DNA of 64,000 nt from Siphonodentalium dalli (taxonomy: Eukaryota > Mollusca > Scaphopoda > Gadilida > Siphonodentaliidae). Each line of letters opens with the position of its first letter. Within the stretch, counting starts at the first letter, position 1. A program made the position numbers and the translations under genes. The notes below the pieces were generated by a model. That model did not search any database and was not told the origin of the DNA. It saw nothing but the letters and a program-made list of their open reading frames with translations. The stretch spans positions 129,051,917 to 129,115,916 of the forward strand of contig CP136066.1 of the NCBI GenBank assembly GCA_032622095.1. The letters are read 5' to 3'. Shown piece by piece: positions 12,756 to 23,170 of this stretch.

Positions 12756-13536
12756 TATATTCATGGGTTGGAAGTTGATAGATATATAAATATATACTGT
12801 TACATATATGTTTCAATTATTTAATTTGTCAAAGTTGATTTGTTAATTTGTTGAAGTAAATTTGTTCATATAAGTACAGTACAATCAACATCCCAGCCAT
12901 ATAAGGTTTGTCCATTGACCAAGTACATGGTATGGTATGAACATGATACTGGTACTTTCTTATGCTTAGGGTTTTATACTCAAGCATGATGTGCTTGAAC
13001 ATTAAACTCAAGGTATATCTATTTATGATTTATTGTTCATATCAGCTTAATTAGTTAAATGCATCTTTGCAGATAAAGGGCTCATTTTAACTACCGTATA
13101 TGTGTGTTCTGTTTAAACAACCTGGAAATTTATATATTGGTCTTCCTCATTGTTTAGCTAGGTACGAGGTATGGAAACTTATGGAACTTTTTCACTGAAA
13201 AGTCTTGGAAAATTTGTACGAAAGTCTTGAAAAAGTATGGAAAAGTTATGGAATTTTACTCTCAGCTAGGTGTATGAACCCTGTAGGAGCCATCAATTAT
13301 TTCTGAAATTCGTAAAAAAATAGGCCGCCGGCAGCCATCATGGATTTCAAATTTGAATCCATCGGCACATCCTGCAGCCAACATATATTGGTGAGATGAA
13401 AATAATTTCTTTTACACAATACAATACAAATCCTTTACTGTAACTTTTTGACTTTCCTTAAAATTCTTTATCATTTAATATATTCATTGCTCAGTAAAAA
13501 ATTAACTCCTCCCCAAGTTGAGCTACACTTTCATTT

Positions 13537-14066
13537 TGCCTGAGTTAATTTTTCGCTATTTAGGTCCAATGTCTTAATAACTCAAATAACAAATACGAAC
13601 CTATTTCAGTAATATCCAGTAATGCTTTGCACAATATCTCAAATCAGTGAGCACATCAGGTTTATCCCAATTTTTTGCCTGAGTTATGGCCCTTCATTTG
13701 TTAATTATATTTTTCTTCCGACTTGATAACTCCAACAGATATGAACCAATTTCAATAATTTGTGGTATACAAGTTGCTCAATGATAAAAGTTTTCTTTGT
13801 TAATTTTCTTTAGTTTTTCCATTATTTTGAATCACTATCACAGGTGAATTTCCATATATCACCAAATTCCCCATCTGGGAAATTCATTCTCTTGCCACAT
13901 TTCCCTTGATCTCAGTGACATTTCAAAAAAGCTGAGTTGATTCCGCTATCCTTATGATGTTATGTTCAACTGGTGTTACCTGAGTTAAGATCCTTACTTT
14001 GTCAGTTTTCTAGTGTTTTAAAACTTACATAACTCAAAATATTAATCATTTTCAATGATTTTTATA
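13537..14066. repeat. Degenerate repeat stretch
   Basis: No gene is seen. It holds repeated phrases about 200 bp apart: TTTTTGCCTGAGTTATGGCCCT-like and CACAATATCTCAAATCAG-like phrases. These look like eroded relatives of the modules in the arrays around it. Confidence 0.4.
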
Positions 14067-14775
14067 TGCCCGTTTGAAAAAACGGCCGTATTATAGTATT
14101 GGTCTGTCCGTCTGTCCGTCCGGGCGTCCGTTAACCAGGTTTCTGGATGATAACTTTAATTAGAGTGAACCAAATTTTATAAAATTTGGTATGTGGGTTT
14201 ATTAGCCGAAAAGTAAGTTCAAGTTCAAATTTGGGTTCCGCCCGCTAATTTTCACCGGAGTTAAGCCCCTTATTTGACGTTTTTTGACTTAGAAAATCCT
14301 TGAAATTTGTTGTCCGGATGATAACTTTTAGTATTGTTTATCGGAATGAATCCAAATTTGGTGTATTACTTTCTCCCACCAAAACACAGGTCAAGTTCGA
14401 ACTTGGGTTCTGTCCGACCATTTTTGGCAGAGTTATGCCCCTTTTTCGACTCAGAAAATTCAGTTTTTCTTATGTTTTTTGGTTTCCAGATGATAACTCA
14501 ATTTTTGAATGTTTATACGCAAAACCCGTTTTTTTGTGGATTACATATATCGAAATACAGCTCAAGTCCGAATTTCGTTTTAATCCGATAATTTTTGCGA
14601 GAGTTATGGCCCCTTTTTTGACCGGATGATAACTTTAGTTAGAGTGAACCGATTTCAATCAAACTTGGTATGTGGGTTTATTAGGAGAAAAGACAGCTCA
14701 AGTTCGAATTTGGGTTCCATCCGCCAATTTTCCCCAGAGAGGGCGTATTTTGCACGCCCAGCGTAGCTCTTGTTA
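14067..14775 (+). mobile_element. (CCGT)n hairpin-headed tandem-repeat element, family G
   Basis: It begins with a small hairpin (CCGTTTGAAAAAACGG), then a (CCGT)n tract, GTCTGTCCGTCTGTCCGTCC. After that come about four units with the words ATAACTTTA, ACCAAATTTGGTATG, CAAGTTCGAATTTGGGTT and GAGTTATGGCCCC. It ends in a hairpin, GGGCGTATTTTGCACGCCC. It encodes no protein; the open frames over it are by-products of the unit length. A second head fragment lies at about 14925-15010. Confidence 0.55.
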
Positions 14776-15325
14776 ATATATGAATTGTTTGCCACACTAT
14801 CTCAATTGAGTTTAAAAACCAGTATTGACCTGATTTTGTACATACTTTATGGCCTTTTTTTGTGATTTTAAGACTGATAGAATGCTAAATCACTAAGAGA
14901 TTTCTCATACGAACTGCTTTCTATAAGCCGTTTTTTTTTTTAATCGGGTCATATTATGTTATTGGTTTAGCCATCCATCTGTCTGTCCGTCCTTTCACTT
15001 TTGGTTTCCGGAAAAGAAAAAAAAATTCCCTTCAACATTTAAAAAAAATATATATAATCACGATTATAAAAATAATCAATATCGAAGAAATCGATTAAAA
15101 TAGATTTGGGTTTCCCCCCATGTTGCAATGACGTATGTTTACGTATATGCGCAGTATTAAGATTACGCCATCTTGAATTTGAATTACGAATATACTCTGT
15201 TTTTTTGGAAAACATAAGTCCAAAATTTCTTTGATTACAAACACTTTCTTATTGCGGTGTGAATAGCCAGTAATGACCTCAGTTAGATCTATGTTGCACA
15301 TAAATGAAACATCATTATTATTGGT

Positions 15326-16589
15326 GGTAACAGGACTGACACAATGTCAGTCCTGTTACCGCTGTCCAGGAAAACTTCATGACATGAACATAGAGTTACA
15401 TGATATGTCATGTGCAGACTGTCTGCATGTGTATGTGTCTGTCTGACTGTTGGGTGTAGACTACAGGATGGTTTGACCAATTGAGCTGAAAGTTCCAAAT
15501 TTCGGTTGCGGAGGAGGGGGGTGGGGTGTTCAGTCCAACGAATTTTATTAGCGAATTGGTGTGCACATGTGTTGTGACCTATTGACCTATAAATATGAGG
15601 CCTCAAGCCTCATAATGGCTTGCATTATGGAACAATCATTCAAGAATTTCAATTACTTCGTTGTATTTTGCCTTATCTTAAATTAATTTTGAAGTGTCAG
15701 TTTTGGAATTCACCAAGAATTGTTGCTCAACTGGATGCTGTTGAGCAACAATTATTGGTGAATTCCAAAACTGACATTTGGGTGGCTCAAACGTTAGTGT
15801 TCTATTCCAAGCCTTCTAATTTTCCTGTCCCTACTTCTGGGGTCTAATTCCTGGTGATATGATGGTATCAGATGTTATTATATGGTGTTGATCTGAGTAT
15901 TTGTCTTCAATGGTGTCCCGGGCTGCGACTATCGGATGGAAAGGTTGGCATTACCAAATCATCAAGTTGATATACCGGTTTGTCCCATATGGCAACATCT
16001 TGAAATGGCTTAGGTAGCAGAGATTTCATGTAAACACAGCCAACCAATCATCTCTATGTGAATCTAATGACTCTACATAACCCTTGAAATTTCTGTGTAT
16101 GTATACAGGCTCACACATTTATTTTATCAGTAAAAATGTCACTCAACCCAGATACCCCTATGTCAGTCCTGTTACTTTCAACCCCTATTGGTAACAGGAC
16201 TGACAGTAAAAGTAACAGGACTGACAGTAACAGGACTGACATTTTCGGTGGTTTCATGACTCTAATGACAGAAGTGAAGGAAATCCAGATATAGAACATA
16301 CAATTCTTTGCACCTTTCTACGTATGTTTTCAAACTATAATGGAGTTATAGAATATCTGTCAGTTTTTCCTTGAGAGAATGTGGTAACAGGACTGACACA
16401 CAATTAACATACTCGCCAAAAATAAATATTCTGTCAACTCAACCTTGAAAATCTTGAGAAACCAGCAGATATAAAACTTTCAGAGGCAATGACCTCCACT
16501 GCTACTGTTTTCTTGTAGTAACGAGAAAGTATAGTGTTGTTCCATATTGATTGTACTTCTCTTCAAAGTACTTGGTAACAGGACTGACA
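15326..16589. repeat. Cluster of eight copies of a 15/16-mer (GTAACAGGACTGACA)
   Basis: Six + copies start at 15326, 16190, 16212, 16227, 16383 and 16574. Two inverted copies are at 15345-15360 and 16161-16175. The first pair forms a perfect 16-bp hairpin with loop CAA; three copies at 16190-16241 are nearly contiguous. The intervening sequence is unrelated. No known element of this kind comes to mind. A 62-codon leucine-rich frame on the minus strand here is just the repeat translated. Confidence 0.85.
15692..15779. repeat. Near-perfect 36-bp foldback (hairpin)
   Basis: Arms 15696-15731 and 15740-15775 are complementary at 35 of 36 positions, with an 8-base loop TGGATGCT. Pairing extends about four more bases outward, with one G-U. 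The whole folds to about 40 bp. It could be a young inverted duplication, a source of hairpin RNA, or less likely a microRNA precursor, since natural precursors usually have more mismatches. Confidence 0.8.
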
Positions 16590-17015
16590 TAAAACTCATT
16601 ACACCAAAACACATACTAGATATGTGAGAAATAACAATTCTTAATTTCAGAAACTAGAGCTCACAGGATAGTTGTGGTTGAAACGTTATGGTAGGAAGCA
16701 GATAAGAATGAACAATTCCATTAACCTAAAGAGTTCATGGTTGTATTCAAGGGAACCCAGGTTCATTACATTGGGTTTTTGGGGGATAACACTGATAACA
16801 AGATTAAAACCAAGTTCATTTTCATGTTTAATTTAGTTAAGAGTTTCTTACGTATGTGGTGTTTCCCTAACCTTTTCATTGAAACAGTTTGTTTTATGGC
16901 ATACAACATCTCGGGGTGTATAAATCATGGATATAGAGCCATTACAAAAAAAATGGTAATTTTGAGATTTTCACCCAAGTACATGTTACAAATGTTGTTC
17001 TTTCACATTCTTAAT

Positions 17016-18060
17016 CAGGGCCCAAGCTAGGGGTTGAAAACAGGGAGAAGTGACTTCTTCTCTGGAGATTTTAGGGAGACTTCAGCCCAAAATAGGGAGA
17101 AGTGTAGAGACTTAAGAAAATCAAACACTTGTAAATTTTCACATATCATTTATTTATAACACCAATATAAAAATATGTTGACTTTATAATCACTGTTAAT
17201 ATCTAAAGAAATTAATTGTTATTATAAATTTGAAAAATTTGGAAATTGGGTTTGGTCACTGCTGTAATGTGGGTGTCTGTTAATATAAACAATAAGGACT
17301 AATCAAGGAGTTGTAAAAGCTTGTAATATTAATGAATACCAATGTTGATGGCATGACCAGTGATGATAATCTGATTAACAACTGATTAAAGCAATAAACT
17401 TAGCAAGTTGGATAGCTGTGTTACAATAGTGATTATGTGTTCTTAACAAAGACCAGTGGAGCTTATGATATACACGCACAGGTTATTTAATTACCTGCAT
17501 TGTAACTAAGTATGTACAATTAATTTACAATGGTTGACAAACACGTTAAAAAAAAGTTGGATTGGGAAACGGAGTCAAATGCAAACTACTTTCGTAAAAT
17601 GAAAAAATCATGGACATTTTTAGAGTTTAAATGCATAGACATTGAAAAGACATCATCATTTGTTTACATAGGCTACTGTATGCGCAGTGGTGATCATGCA
17701 CGGATATACAATTTGCGGTTACAAAATGACCCAGTGGAACAAAGTAACGAGTAACTTTTTCAGACGTGTGAGTAGCTCATCATAAACTTCGTTGCAAAGC
17801 GTAATTTGCCATTTCCAAAAGCATTCAATGTGAATAGAATTTGTGGATACAGTACAAAATGATCAATGTATGATTAAAACTGCCTCGTTAGAACAGTTTT
17901 AAGACTATATATTTTTTGCAAAACAAGTCAAACCGTAAATCCCAAGCTAGTTTGGTAAAATTTGGAAGGCGACTTCGTTTTCGCCTTGCAGACATCCGAG
18001 GGCGAAGTCGCTGACGAGAAGGCGATAACTTTGCCCAGTCAACTCCTAGCTTGGGGCCTG
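17016..18060. mobile_element. 1.05-kb hAT-type element with 8-bp target-site duplication
   Basis: The left end is CAGGGCCCAAGCTAGGGGTT and the right end is the reverse complement of CAGGCCCCAAGCTAGGAGTT. The flanks are TTCTTAAT (17008-17015) and TTCCTAAT (18061-18068), 7 of 8 identical. It shares AGGGAGACTTC and the GGCGA/GTCGC-rich end phrases with the MITE at 2969-3618, so both are probably one family. A 74-codon + frame (17530-17754) lies inside; I do not recognise its product and doubt it is functional. Confidence 0.85.
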
Positions 18061-18235
18061 TTCCTAATGCCACAATATTATTTGAGAAGTAATTTCTTTC
18101 ACTAACAATATAAAGCGTGTCTGCCTGCCATTTTCTCGATTATTGGGACTATCTAATTCCTTTCTATGAAATGAGATCTTATGTGACAGTATTTGATAAA
18201 CAAATAACAGATCATGTTTATTTGTGTCATTCATT

Positions 18236-18985
18236 GTCCCCCGTAAAAAAAAATTTCGGGGGACTATTGTAATCAGCTCCGTCCGTGCATCCGTGTGTCC
18301 GTTCGGAGTTATAACTCCAGTAATGATCATCCGATTTGATTGAAACTTGGTATGTAGGTGTCTCAACCAAGAACACATATGCTCTGCATTTCTGGGTTCT
18401 GGGTTTGATCCGATGTTCTTTTATGGAGTTATTTCCCTTTTTTCAACTTTTTATAAAATTTCTCACTTTTTCGGTTTCCGGATGATATCTCAAGTTTGAA
18501 TCCTTTAATTGCAAATACCGTTTTTTTGTGGATCAGTCATATCAGGATACAGGTTGAGTTCGAATTTGAGTTTGATCCTAGAATTATGGACTTTTTTCGA
18601 CTTAGAAAATTCAATTTTGCTTTGTGAGTCATTGATATCAAAATACAGGTCAAGTTCGAATTTGAGTTTGATCCGATGATTTTTCCCAGAGTTATGGGTC
18701 TTTCGACTTTGAAAAACATTTTTTATAATTTTCTGTATGAGGGTACCTTCGTGGTGTAATCAACTCCTCCTACAGTTTTGGTCGTAGATATTTGAAACTT
18801 CAGAGTATTGTTACCCACATATTGGAGATGTGCAACATGTATATAGATGACGGGAAAATTATTTTTTTACGGAATTATTAACCCTTTCGACATTTTTACA
18901 TTTCAACATTTAAAAAAAATTTCTTTAACAAAGTGGCACCGACTTGCCACGTTGTCGGGGGACACTATGGTCAGCCGACCTTTTA
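18236..18985 (+). mobile_element. Hairpin-ended repeat element, family F, copy F1
   Basis: The head hairpin GTCCCCCG..CGGGGGAC is at 18236-18264, followed by CCGT words, then tandem units with GATGATATCTCAAGTTTG, CAGGTCAAGTTCGAATTTG and GAGTTATGG. The tail is CGGGGGAC (18956-18963), hairpin GGTCAGCCGACC (18969-18980) and TTTTATT. The start octamer and the octamer just inside the tail are inverted copies, giving asymmetric terminal inverted repeats with a 3' hairpin. It is the intact reference for the disrupted copy at 28046-37928. Confidence 0.65.
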
Positions 18986-19495
18986 TTTCAATTTAAATTA
19001 GATTAATTCCCATGTGCTGTGTTATATGCAGTTGTACAGGCAAATACTTTACAATATTATGTTTATATAGCCTATTAACTTTCTATCATCTTTTCTGTGA
19101 TAATGATGTGTCTTTAATAATTATTATGCTGACGATTTCAAGAAACAATTATAAATGGTGCAATGTTGATAACTCTTCCCTTAATTCTGTAACTTATTTT
19201 AAGGAAAATGAACTCACTTCACTTCAACTCTTTGAAATTGCAAGATCAATGGATCTCATAGATTGGATTTATATTTGGTTAAAATTACGGCAGAGATAGA
19301 ATTTTTAACACTCCTGCACCCACCCTATTTGTACTATGTTTTACTTGTACATAGATTCATATATTACATGTAATAATTTTGATATATACCAGTATTATCA
19401 GTAAGGTTTTGATAAATTTCCAATGGAGATCTTGAAGAGCCATTGTAAAATTAGTTTGGTCCAGTTGAGAGGTAATGGGCAATGATCTATTGGGG

Positions 19496-19712
19496 AGGGG
19501 GAGGGTGTGCAGTTAGAAATTTCAAGGTGGACACCGCCATATCCACTCCCACCATTCAATGAAGACCCTCTACCTGTGTCCCTGTTTAGTACTACTTGTT
19601 TTAAAGTGATTTGACAAGTACTGACTAATGTAGTCTTCAGAGTCCCAATCTTCTCCGTCTTTACAGTCTGGTGAGCTACCCACAGTCATTGACTGTCTTG
19701 TTTATCACAGCA
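19496..19712 (+). repeat. About 200-bp dispersed repeat, copy 1
   Basis: It shares GTGCAGTTAGAAATTTCAAG, CTACTTGTTTTAAAGTGATT, TGACAAGTACTGACT, GTCTTCAGAGTCCC and CCCACAGTCATTGACTGTCT with copies at 45643-45838 and 59889-60080, all on the + strand. No tRNA-like promoter boxes are obvious, so I do not call it a SINE. It ends about 150 bp before the ADAM10 exon. Confidence 0.75.
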
Positions 19713-19868
19713 TAAACGACAACTGAATTCGACTTAGAATTTAGCTGATTTTGGGGTTTCAAGATGGTCACTTCAGTATTTGGGTTCTTAGAATTTTCTC
19801 CTCTTGTTTTTATTTGAATGTGCATTTTCTCCCAACATTACAATTTGTGTTTCTCATGTTTTCCACAG

Positions 19869-20048
19869 GATCACTGGTGGGCTGTATTGCTAATGGCGCT
19901 AGGATTGGTTCTATTTATGGGTGCCTTCATAAAAGTGTGTGCTGTACACACACCAACACATAACCCAAACCTTAAGCCAGCTCGGAAACTCACGCTTCCT
20001 CGAGGCCAAAGCAGGAGGCGGCAACCTGCACCTCCCCAGCACGAACTG
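19869..20048 (+). CDS. ADAM10: ADAM10/Kuzbanian-like metalloprotease, transmembrane exon
   Basis: A 60-codon, phase 0-0 exon. The acceptor is TTCTCATGTTTTCCACAG and the donor is CTG|GTGTGT. The peptide begins DHWWAVLLMALGLVLFMGAF, one membrane-spanning helix, then IKVCAVHTPTHNPN and a basic, proline-rich juxtamembrane stretch with RRRQPAPPQ. The HWWAVLLM..IK.C.VHTP pattern is that of ADAM10, the type I membrane alpha-secretase that sheds Notch and other ectodomains. The RRR and PxxP-like residues correspond to the sorting and SH3-binding tail of vertebrate ADAM10. The catalytic, disintegrin and cysteine-rich exons lie outside the window. The next in-phase exons are at 27067 and 50324. Confidence 0.87.
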
Positions 20049-20195
20049 GTGTGTATTAATTTGTATCATTGGTGGTCCCTTCCTACCTAGTTGGGTTTAA
20101 GGAATTGGTGTGCATTAATTATTACATGGATGGTTGCTTCCTATCTTGCAGGGGTTATACAGCTTCAGTTTAAGTGAAACATCAAGACTGAATCT

Positions 20196-20315
20196 GTTGG
20201 AAAGCTTATTTGAAATGGACTACATACAGACATTATATACACAAATTGTCTTTTCATAGTGGCGCGAGTCAGCAAAATGTTTGTATTCCATTTAATTCAA
20301 ATAAGCTTTCAAGTT
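20196..20315. repeat. Inverted repeat in ADAM10 intron
   Basis: GGAAAGCTTATTTGAAATGG on the left and the inverted form of GAAAGCTTATTTGAATTAAA on the right (about 20288-20312) flank an 80-base loop. It abuts the larger foldback at 20327-20472. Confidence 0.6.
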
Positions 20316-20326
20316 TGGGATATAGA

Positions 20327-20472
20327 GGATCTCTAATGAATCACAATTCTATACAAAATTTATTAAACGAGTTCATTAAATTTGATTTGTGCTGAGCTTT
20401 ATCGAGGCACGAATCAAATTTAGTGGACGAGGTTGATTAATTTTGTATAGAATTGCGATGAATTTGAGATCC
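20327..20472. repeat. 66-bp imperfect foldback
   Basis: Arms 20327-20392 and 20407-20472 are inverted copies from GGATCTC to TTTGATTTGTGC with a dozen or so mismatches, around a 14-base loop. It is 280 bp downstream of the ADAM10 exon donor, so it would be transcribed in the intron. Mismatch-rich stems of this size are typical of an old MITE. Confidence 0.75.
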
Positions 20473-21100
20473 ATTTGATCACATAATCACATTTTAGCAA
20501 GAAAAAAACCGTTCTCGAAACGGCTGGAAATAAAAAAAATTAATATTGATTTCCTTATCACAACCAAAGAGGAAGTAAAGACACCTTCAAAAAAGATGTA
20601 ACTCCATTTCAAATGTGTTTTTTTATGTTGACAAAATTGTGCTTTCGCTTGCTCTCTCACGTGATACATTAGAGAGAATTCGTACATCTCTGATCAAAAG
20701 TTTCTCTTGATCTCTGCAATCATTCTTCCTCGCATTATTTGAGCGTTTGTTCACTCTTATAGGGCTAGCTATTCAATTTTGCCCAAATTGTAAATTTTCT
20801 TGGATTTTGGACGCCATTTAGATTTTGTGCACAATGATATTCCACTATTGGTGGCGACCCATGTGGCATGCTGCAAGATTAATTATTTGTGGCCAGTTTT
20901 TCTCACAGACTGTCACAAAATACACCTGATACCTAACCATACCCCACAACGATCATCGCTGATATCGGTACCCCCAGAATATGCTCGATTATGAAACATC
21001 ACGCATATATCTCATAGAGGATTTTTGATATGTTTGGAATTGTGTACTGATTTGAAAAATGATAAAATTATTTTAAAGTTTTTGTTGTGCACTGTGGTGA

Positions 21101-22315
21101 TGATTGTTAAGGAGTTAGTAATATTTCTGATGAGGGCTATTCAGTATTGTAGGTAATTATGTTATACATCAGTGATTGTTGAGGAGTTTAGTAATATTTC
21201 TGATGAGGGCCATTCAGTATTGTAGGTAATTATGTTATTCATCAGCGATTGTTAAGGAGTTAGTAATATTTCTGATGAGGGCCATTCAGTATTGTAGGTA
21301 ATTATGTTATACATCAGTGATTGTTAAGGAGTTAATAATATTTCTGATGAGGGCCATTCAGTATTGTAGGTAATTATGTTATTCATCAGCGATTGTTAAG
21401 GAGTTAATAATATTTCTGATGAGGGCTATTCAGTATTGTAGGTAATTATGTTATACATCAGTGATTGTTATTAAAGGAGTTAGTAATATTTCTGATGAGG
21501 GCCATTCAGTATTGTAGGTAATTTATGTTATACATCAGTGATTGTTAAGGAGTTAGTAATATTTCTGATGAGGGCCATTCAGTATTGTAGGTAATTATGT
21601 TATACATCAGTGATTGTTAAGGAGTTAGTAATATTTCTGATGAGGGCCATTCAGTATTGTAGGTAATTATGTTATACATCAGTGATTGTTAAGGAGTTAG
21701 TAATATTTCTGATGAGGGCCATTCAGTATTGTAGGTGATTATGTTATACATCAGTGATTGTTAAGGAGTTAGTAATATTTCTGATGAGGGCCATTCAGTA
21801 TTGAAGGTGCTTATGTTATACATCAGTGATTGTTAAGGAGTTAGTAATATTTCTGATGAGGGCCATTCAGTATTGTAGGTAATTATGTTATACATCAGTG
21901 ATTGTTAAGGAGTTAGTAATATTTCTGATGAGGGCCATTCAGTATTGTAGGTAATTATGTTATACATCAGTGATTGTTAAGGAGTTAGTAATATTTCTGA
22001 TGAGGGCCATTCAGTATTGTAGGTGATTATGTTATACATCAGTGATTGTTAAGGAGTTAGTAATATTTCTGATGAGGGCCATTCAGTATTGTAGGTAATT
22101 ATGTTATACATCAGTGATTGTTAAGGAGTTAGTAATATTTCTGATGAGGGCCATTCAGTATTGTAGGTGCTTATGTTATACATCAGTGATTGTTAAGGAG
22201 TTAGTAATATTTCTGATGAGGGCCATTCAGTATTGTAGGTAATTATGTTATACATCAGTGATTGTTAAGGAGTTAGTAATATTTCTGATGAGGGCCATTC
22301 AGTATTGTAGGTAGT
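21101..22315 (+). repeat. 72-bp minisatellite, 17 copies
   Basis: The unit contains GATTGTTAAGGAGTTAGTAA, TATTTCTGATGAGGGCCATT and CAGTATTGTAGGTAATTATG. I count 17 TTCTGATGAGGG occurrences. Differences are few (TATTC for TATAC, AATA for AGTA, GTGC or GTGAT for GTAAT, one TTAAAGG insertion) and several recur in non-adjacent copies. No unique spacers occur, so it is not CRISPR. It lies in the first visible ADAM10 intron. Confidence 0.95.
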
Positions 22316-22902
22316 GAATGGGAATTAATATTCTTGATTTTAATAATTGAACATCATATCCAACTTTTTTAATATCCACAGTGTAAGCATAGTCCACAGT
22401 GTTAGCATAGTTCTACATCATTCTGTTTTACTCTTTACCTTTTATCCTATATTTTGTTATATTTATATAATTAGCTGTCTCATTTAGAACAAGCTAGTTT
22501 GCACTTGACATCAGTGTGGCATGTTATTGTTGTTTTCATCAGTTAGCTCAATGTATTGAATATTACTAGTATTTCAAAATTACAGCTTTCATGTTTCCCC
22601 TCTATTTTTAAAGCAATTCCTCAATTGAGATCACATCTGATGGGGTTATTATATTACCATATTTAAACATTGATATTCTGGCAGACTTCCTCTTATTTTC
22701 ATTCAAGTGCTTGTAGAATTATTTAGAATCCCAATTTGGCTGCATTTTGAATTTCCGTACTTGTATGGTGTTTGCAGGTTGTGATCAGATTCACAGGACC
22801 TTCTTACAAAAATAGGATTTCACACATGGATATATAATCAGTTTCTGCAGAGGTAATCCTGTTTGGTATTCACTGTTTTATTCATTTTGTCTTAATTTTT
22901 AT
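22316..22902. other. AT-rich intronic sequence
   Basis: I see no gene. A splice-acceptor-like TTTGCAG at about 22778 is followed by only 19 open codons, and I do not call it an exon. Confidence 0.4.
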
Positions 22903-23170
22903 ATGCCATTTTGAAAAAAAGGTCGTATTATGTAATCAGTCTGTCTGTCCATTGGTTCGAATATGGGTTGTGTCCAATTATTTTTACATGAGTTATGGCC
23001 GTCTGTTAACATTTCTTGTTTCCGACTGATAACGTTAGTTTGGATTATTTGATCTGAACCAAAGTTGGTATGTATATTTCCCAGCTAAGGCAAGGTTTGA
23101 ATATGTTTTCCCTAAAATTATTTTTACATGAGTTATGTCCCTTTTTCGACTTAGAATTTTACCGATTTCA
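22903..23170 (+). repeat. Family G (CCGT)-type repeat fragment
   Basis: A head of the 14067 type (TATATGCC..TTTTGAAAAAAAGG, GTCTGTCTGTCC), then GAATATGG, ACATGAGTTATG and TTCCGACTGATAAC repeated about twice. No clear 3' end. Confidence 0.5.

Larger units (their letters stand above)
4496..13283. mobile_element. 8.8-kb hAT-type element, decayed, with nested insertions
   Basis: The left end is CAGGGTTCGTACGC and the right end is the reverse complement of CAGGGTTCATACAC. The element sits inside a family E module: ..CTCAAGATAGGA on the left and TAGGAGCCATCAATT on the right, which rejoin to the normal module with a 5-bp duplication TAGGA. Inside are a broken BED/hAT transposase gene (7437-12294), a 2.6-kb inverted-repeat block (4796-7370), about 2.7 kb inserted in the transposase, and a 404-bp MITE (12352-12755). 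CAGGG ends and the transposase support hAT. The 5-bp duplication suggests the hAT5 group known to me, rather than the classical 8 bp. Confidence 0.65.
2147..13536 (+). mobile_element. Hairpin-ended repeat element, family E, copy E1 (split by two insertions)
   Basis: The head hairpin is at 2147-2176 (AGCTCAATTTGA paired with TCAAGTTTGAGC). The body is a tandem series of roughly 165-bp modules, each with ACTTCATATGGATCTTC, GTGACCTCTAGATGGGAGCC, TTCCGAAATTCGTTAAAAA and CATGGCCGCCAGCAGCCATC. It is interrupted at 2969-3618 by a hAT-type MITE and at 4496-13283 by a hAT-type element. Module sequence resumes exactly at 13284 and a shortened tail (GTTGAGCTACACTTTCATTT) ends at 13536. Removing the two insertions leaves about 1.95 kb. 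Confidence 0.6.

Noticed and set aside
14300-14629. 109-codon frame
   Set aside because: It runs across repeated family G units; phrases such as FGFQ/FRFNP are translations of the repeat words.
16111-16299. Leucine-rich 62-codon minus-strand frame that looks like a signal or membrane peptide
   Set aside because: It is the GTAACAGGACTGACA repeats translated in reverse; no independent coding evidence.
17530-17754. 74-codon frame inside the 17016-18060 element
   Set aside because: No recognisable domain, and it is much too short for a hAT transposase. Left as an element interior.
19496-19712. tRNA-derived SINE
   Set aside because: No A-box/B-box pair or 3' simple tail could be identified.
21101-22315. 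Regular repeats resembling a CRISPR array
   Set aside because: Units are contiguous 72-mers without unique spacers, and the context is a eukaryotic intron.
22778-22842. Possible exon after TTTGCAG
   Set aside because: The frame closes after 19 codons with no donor; not distinguishable from chance.
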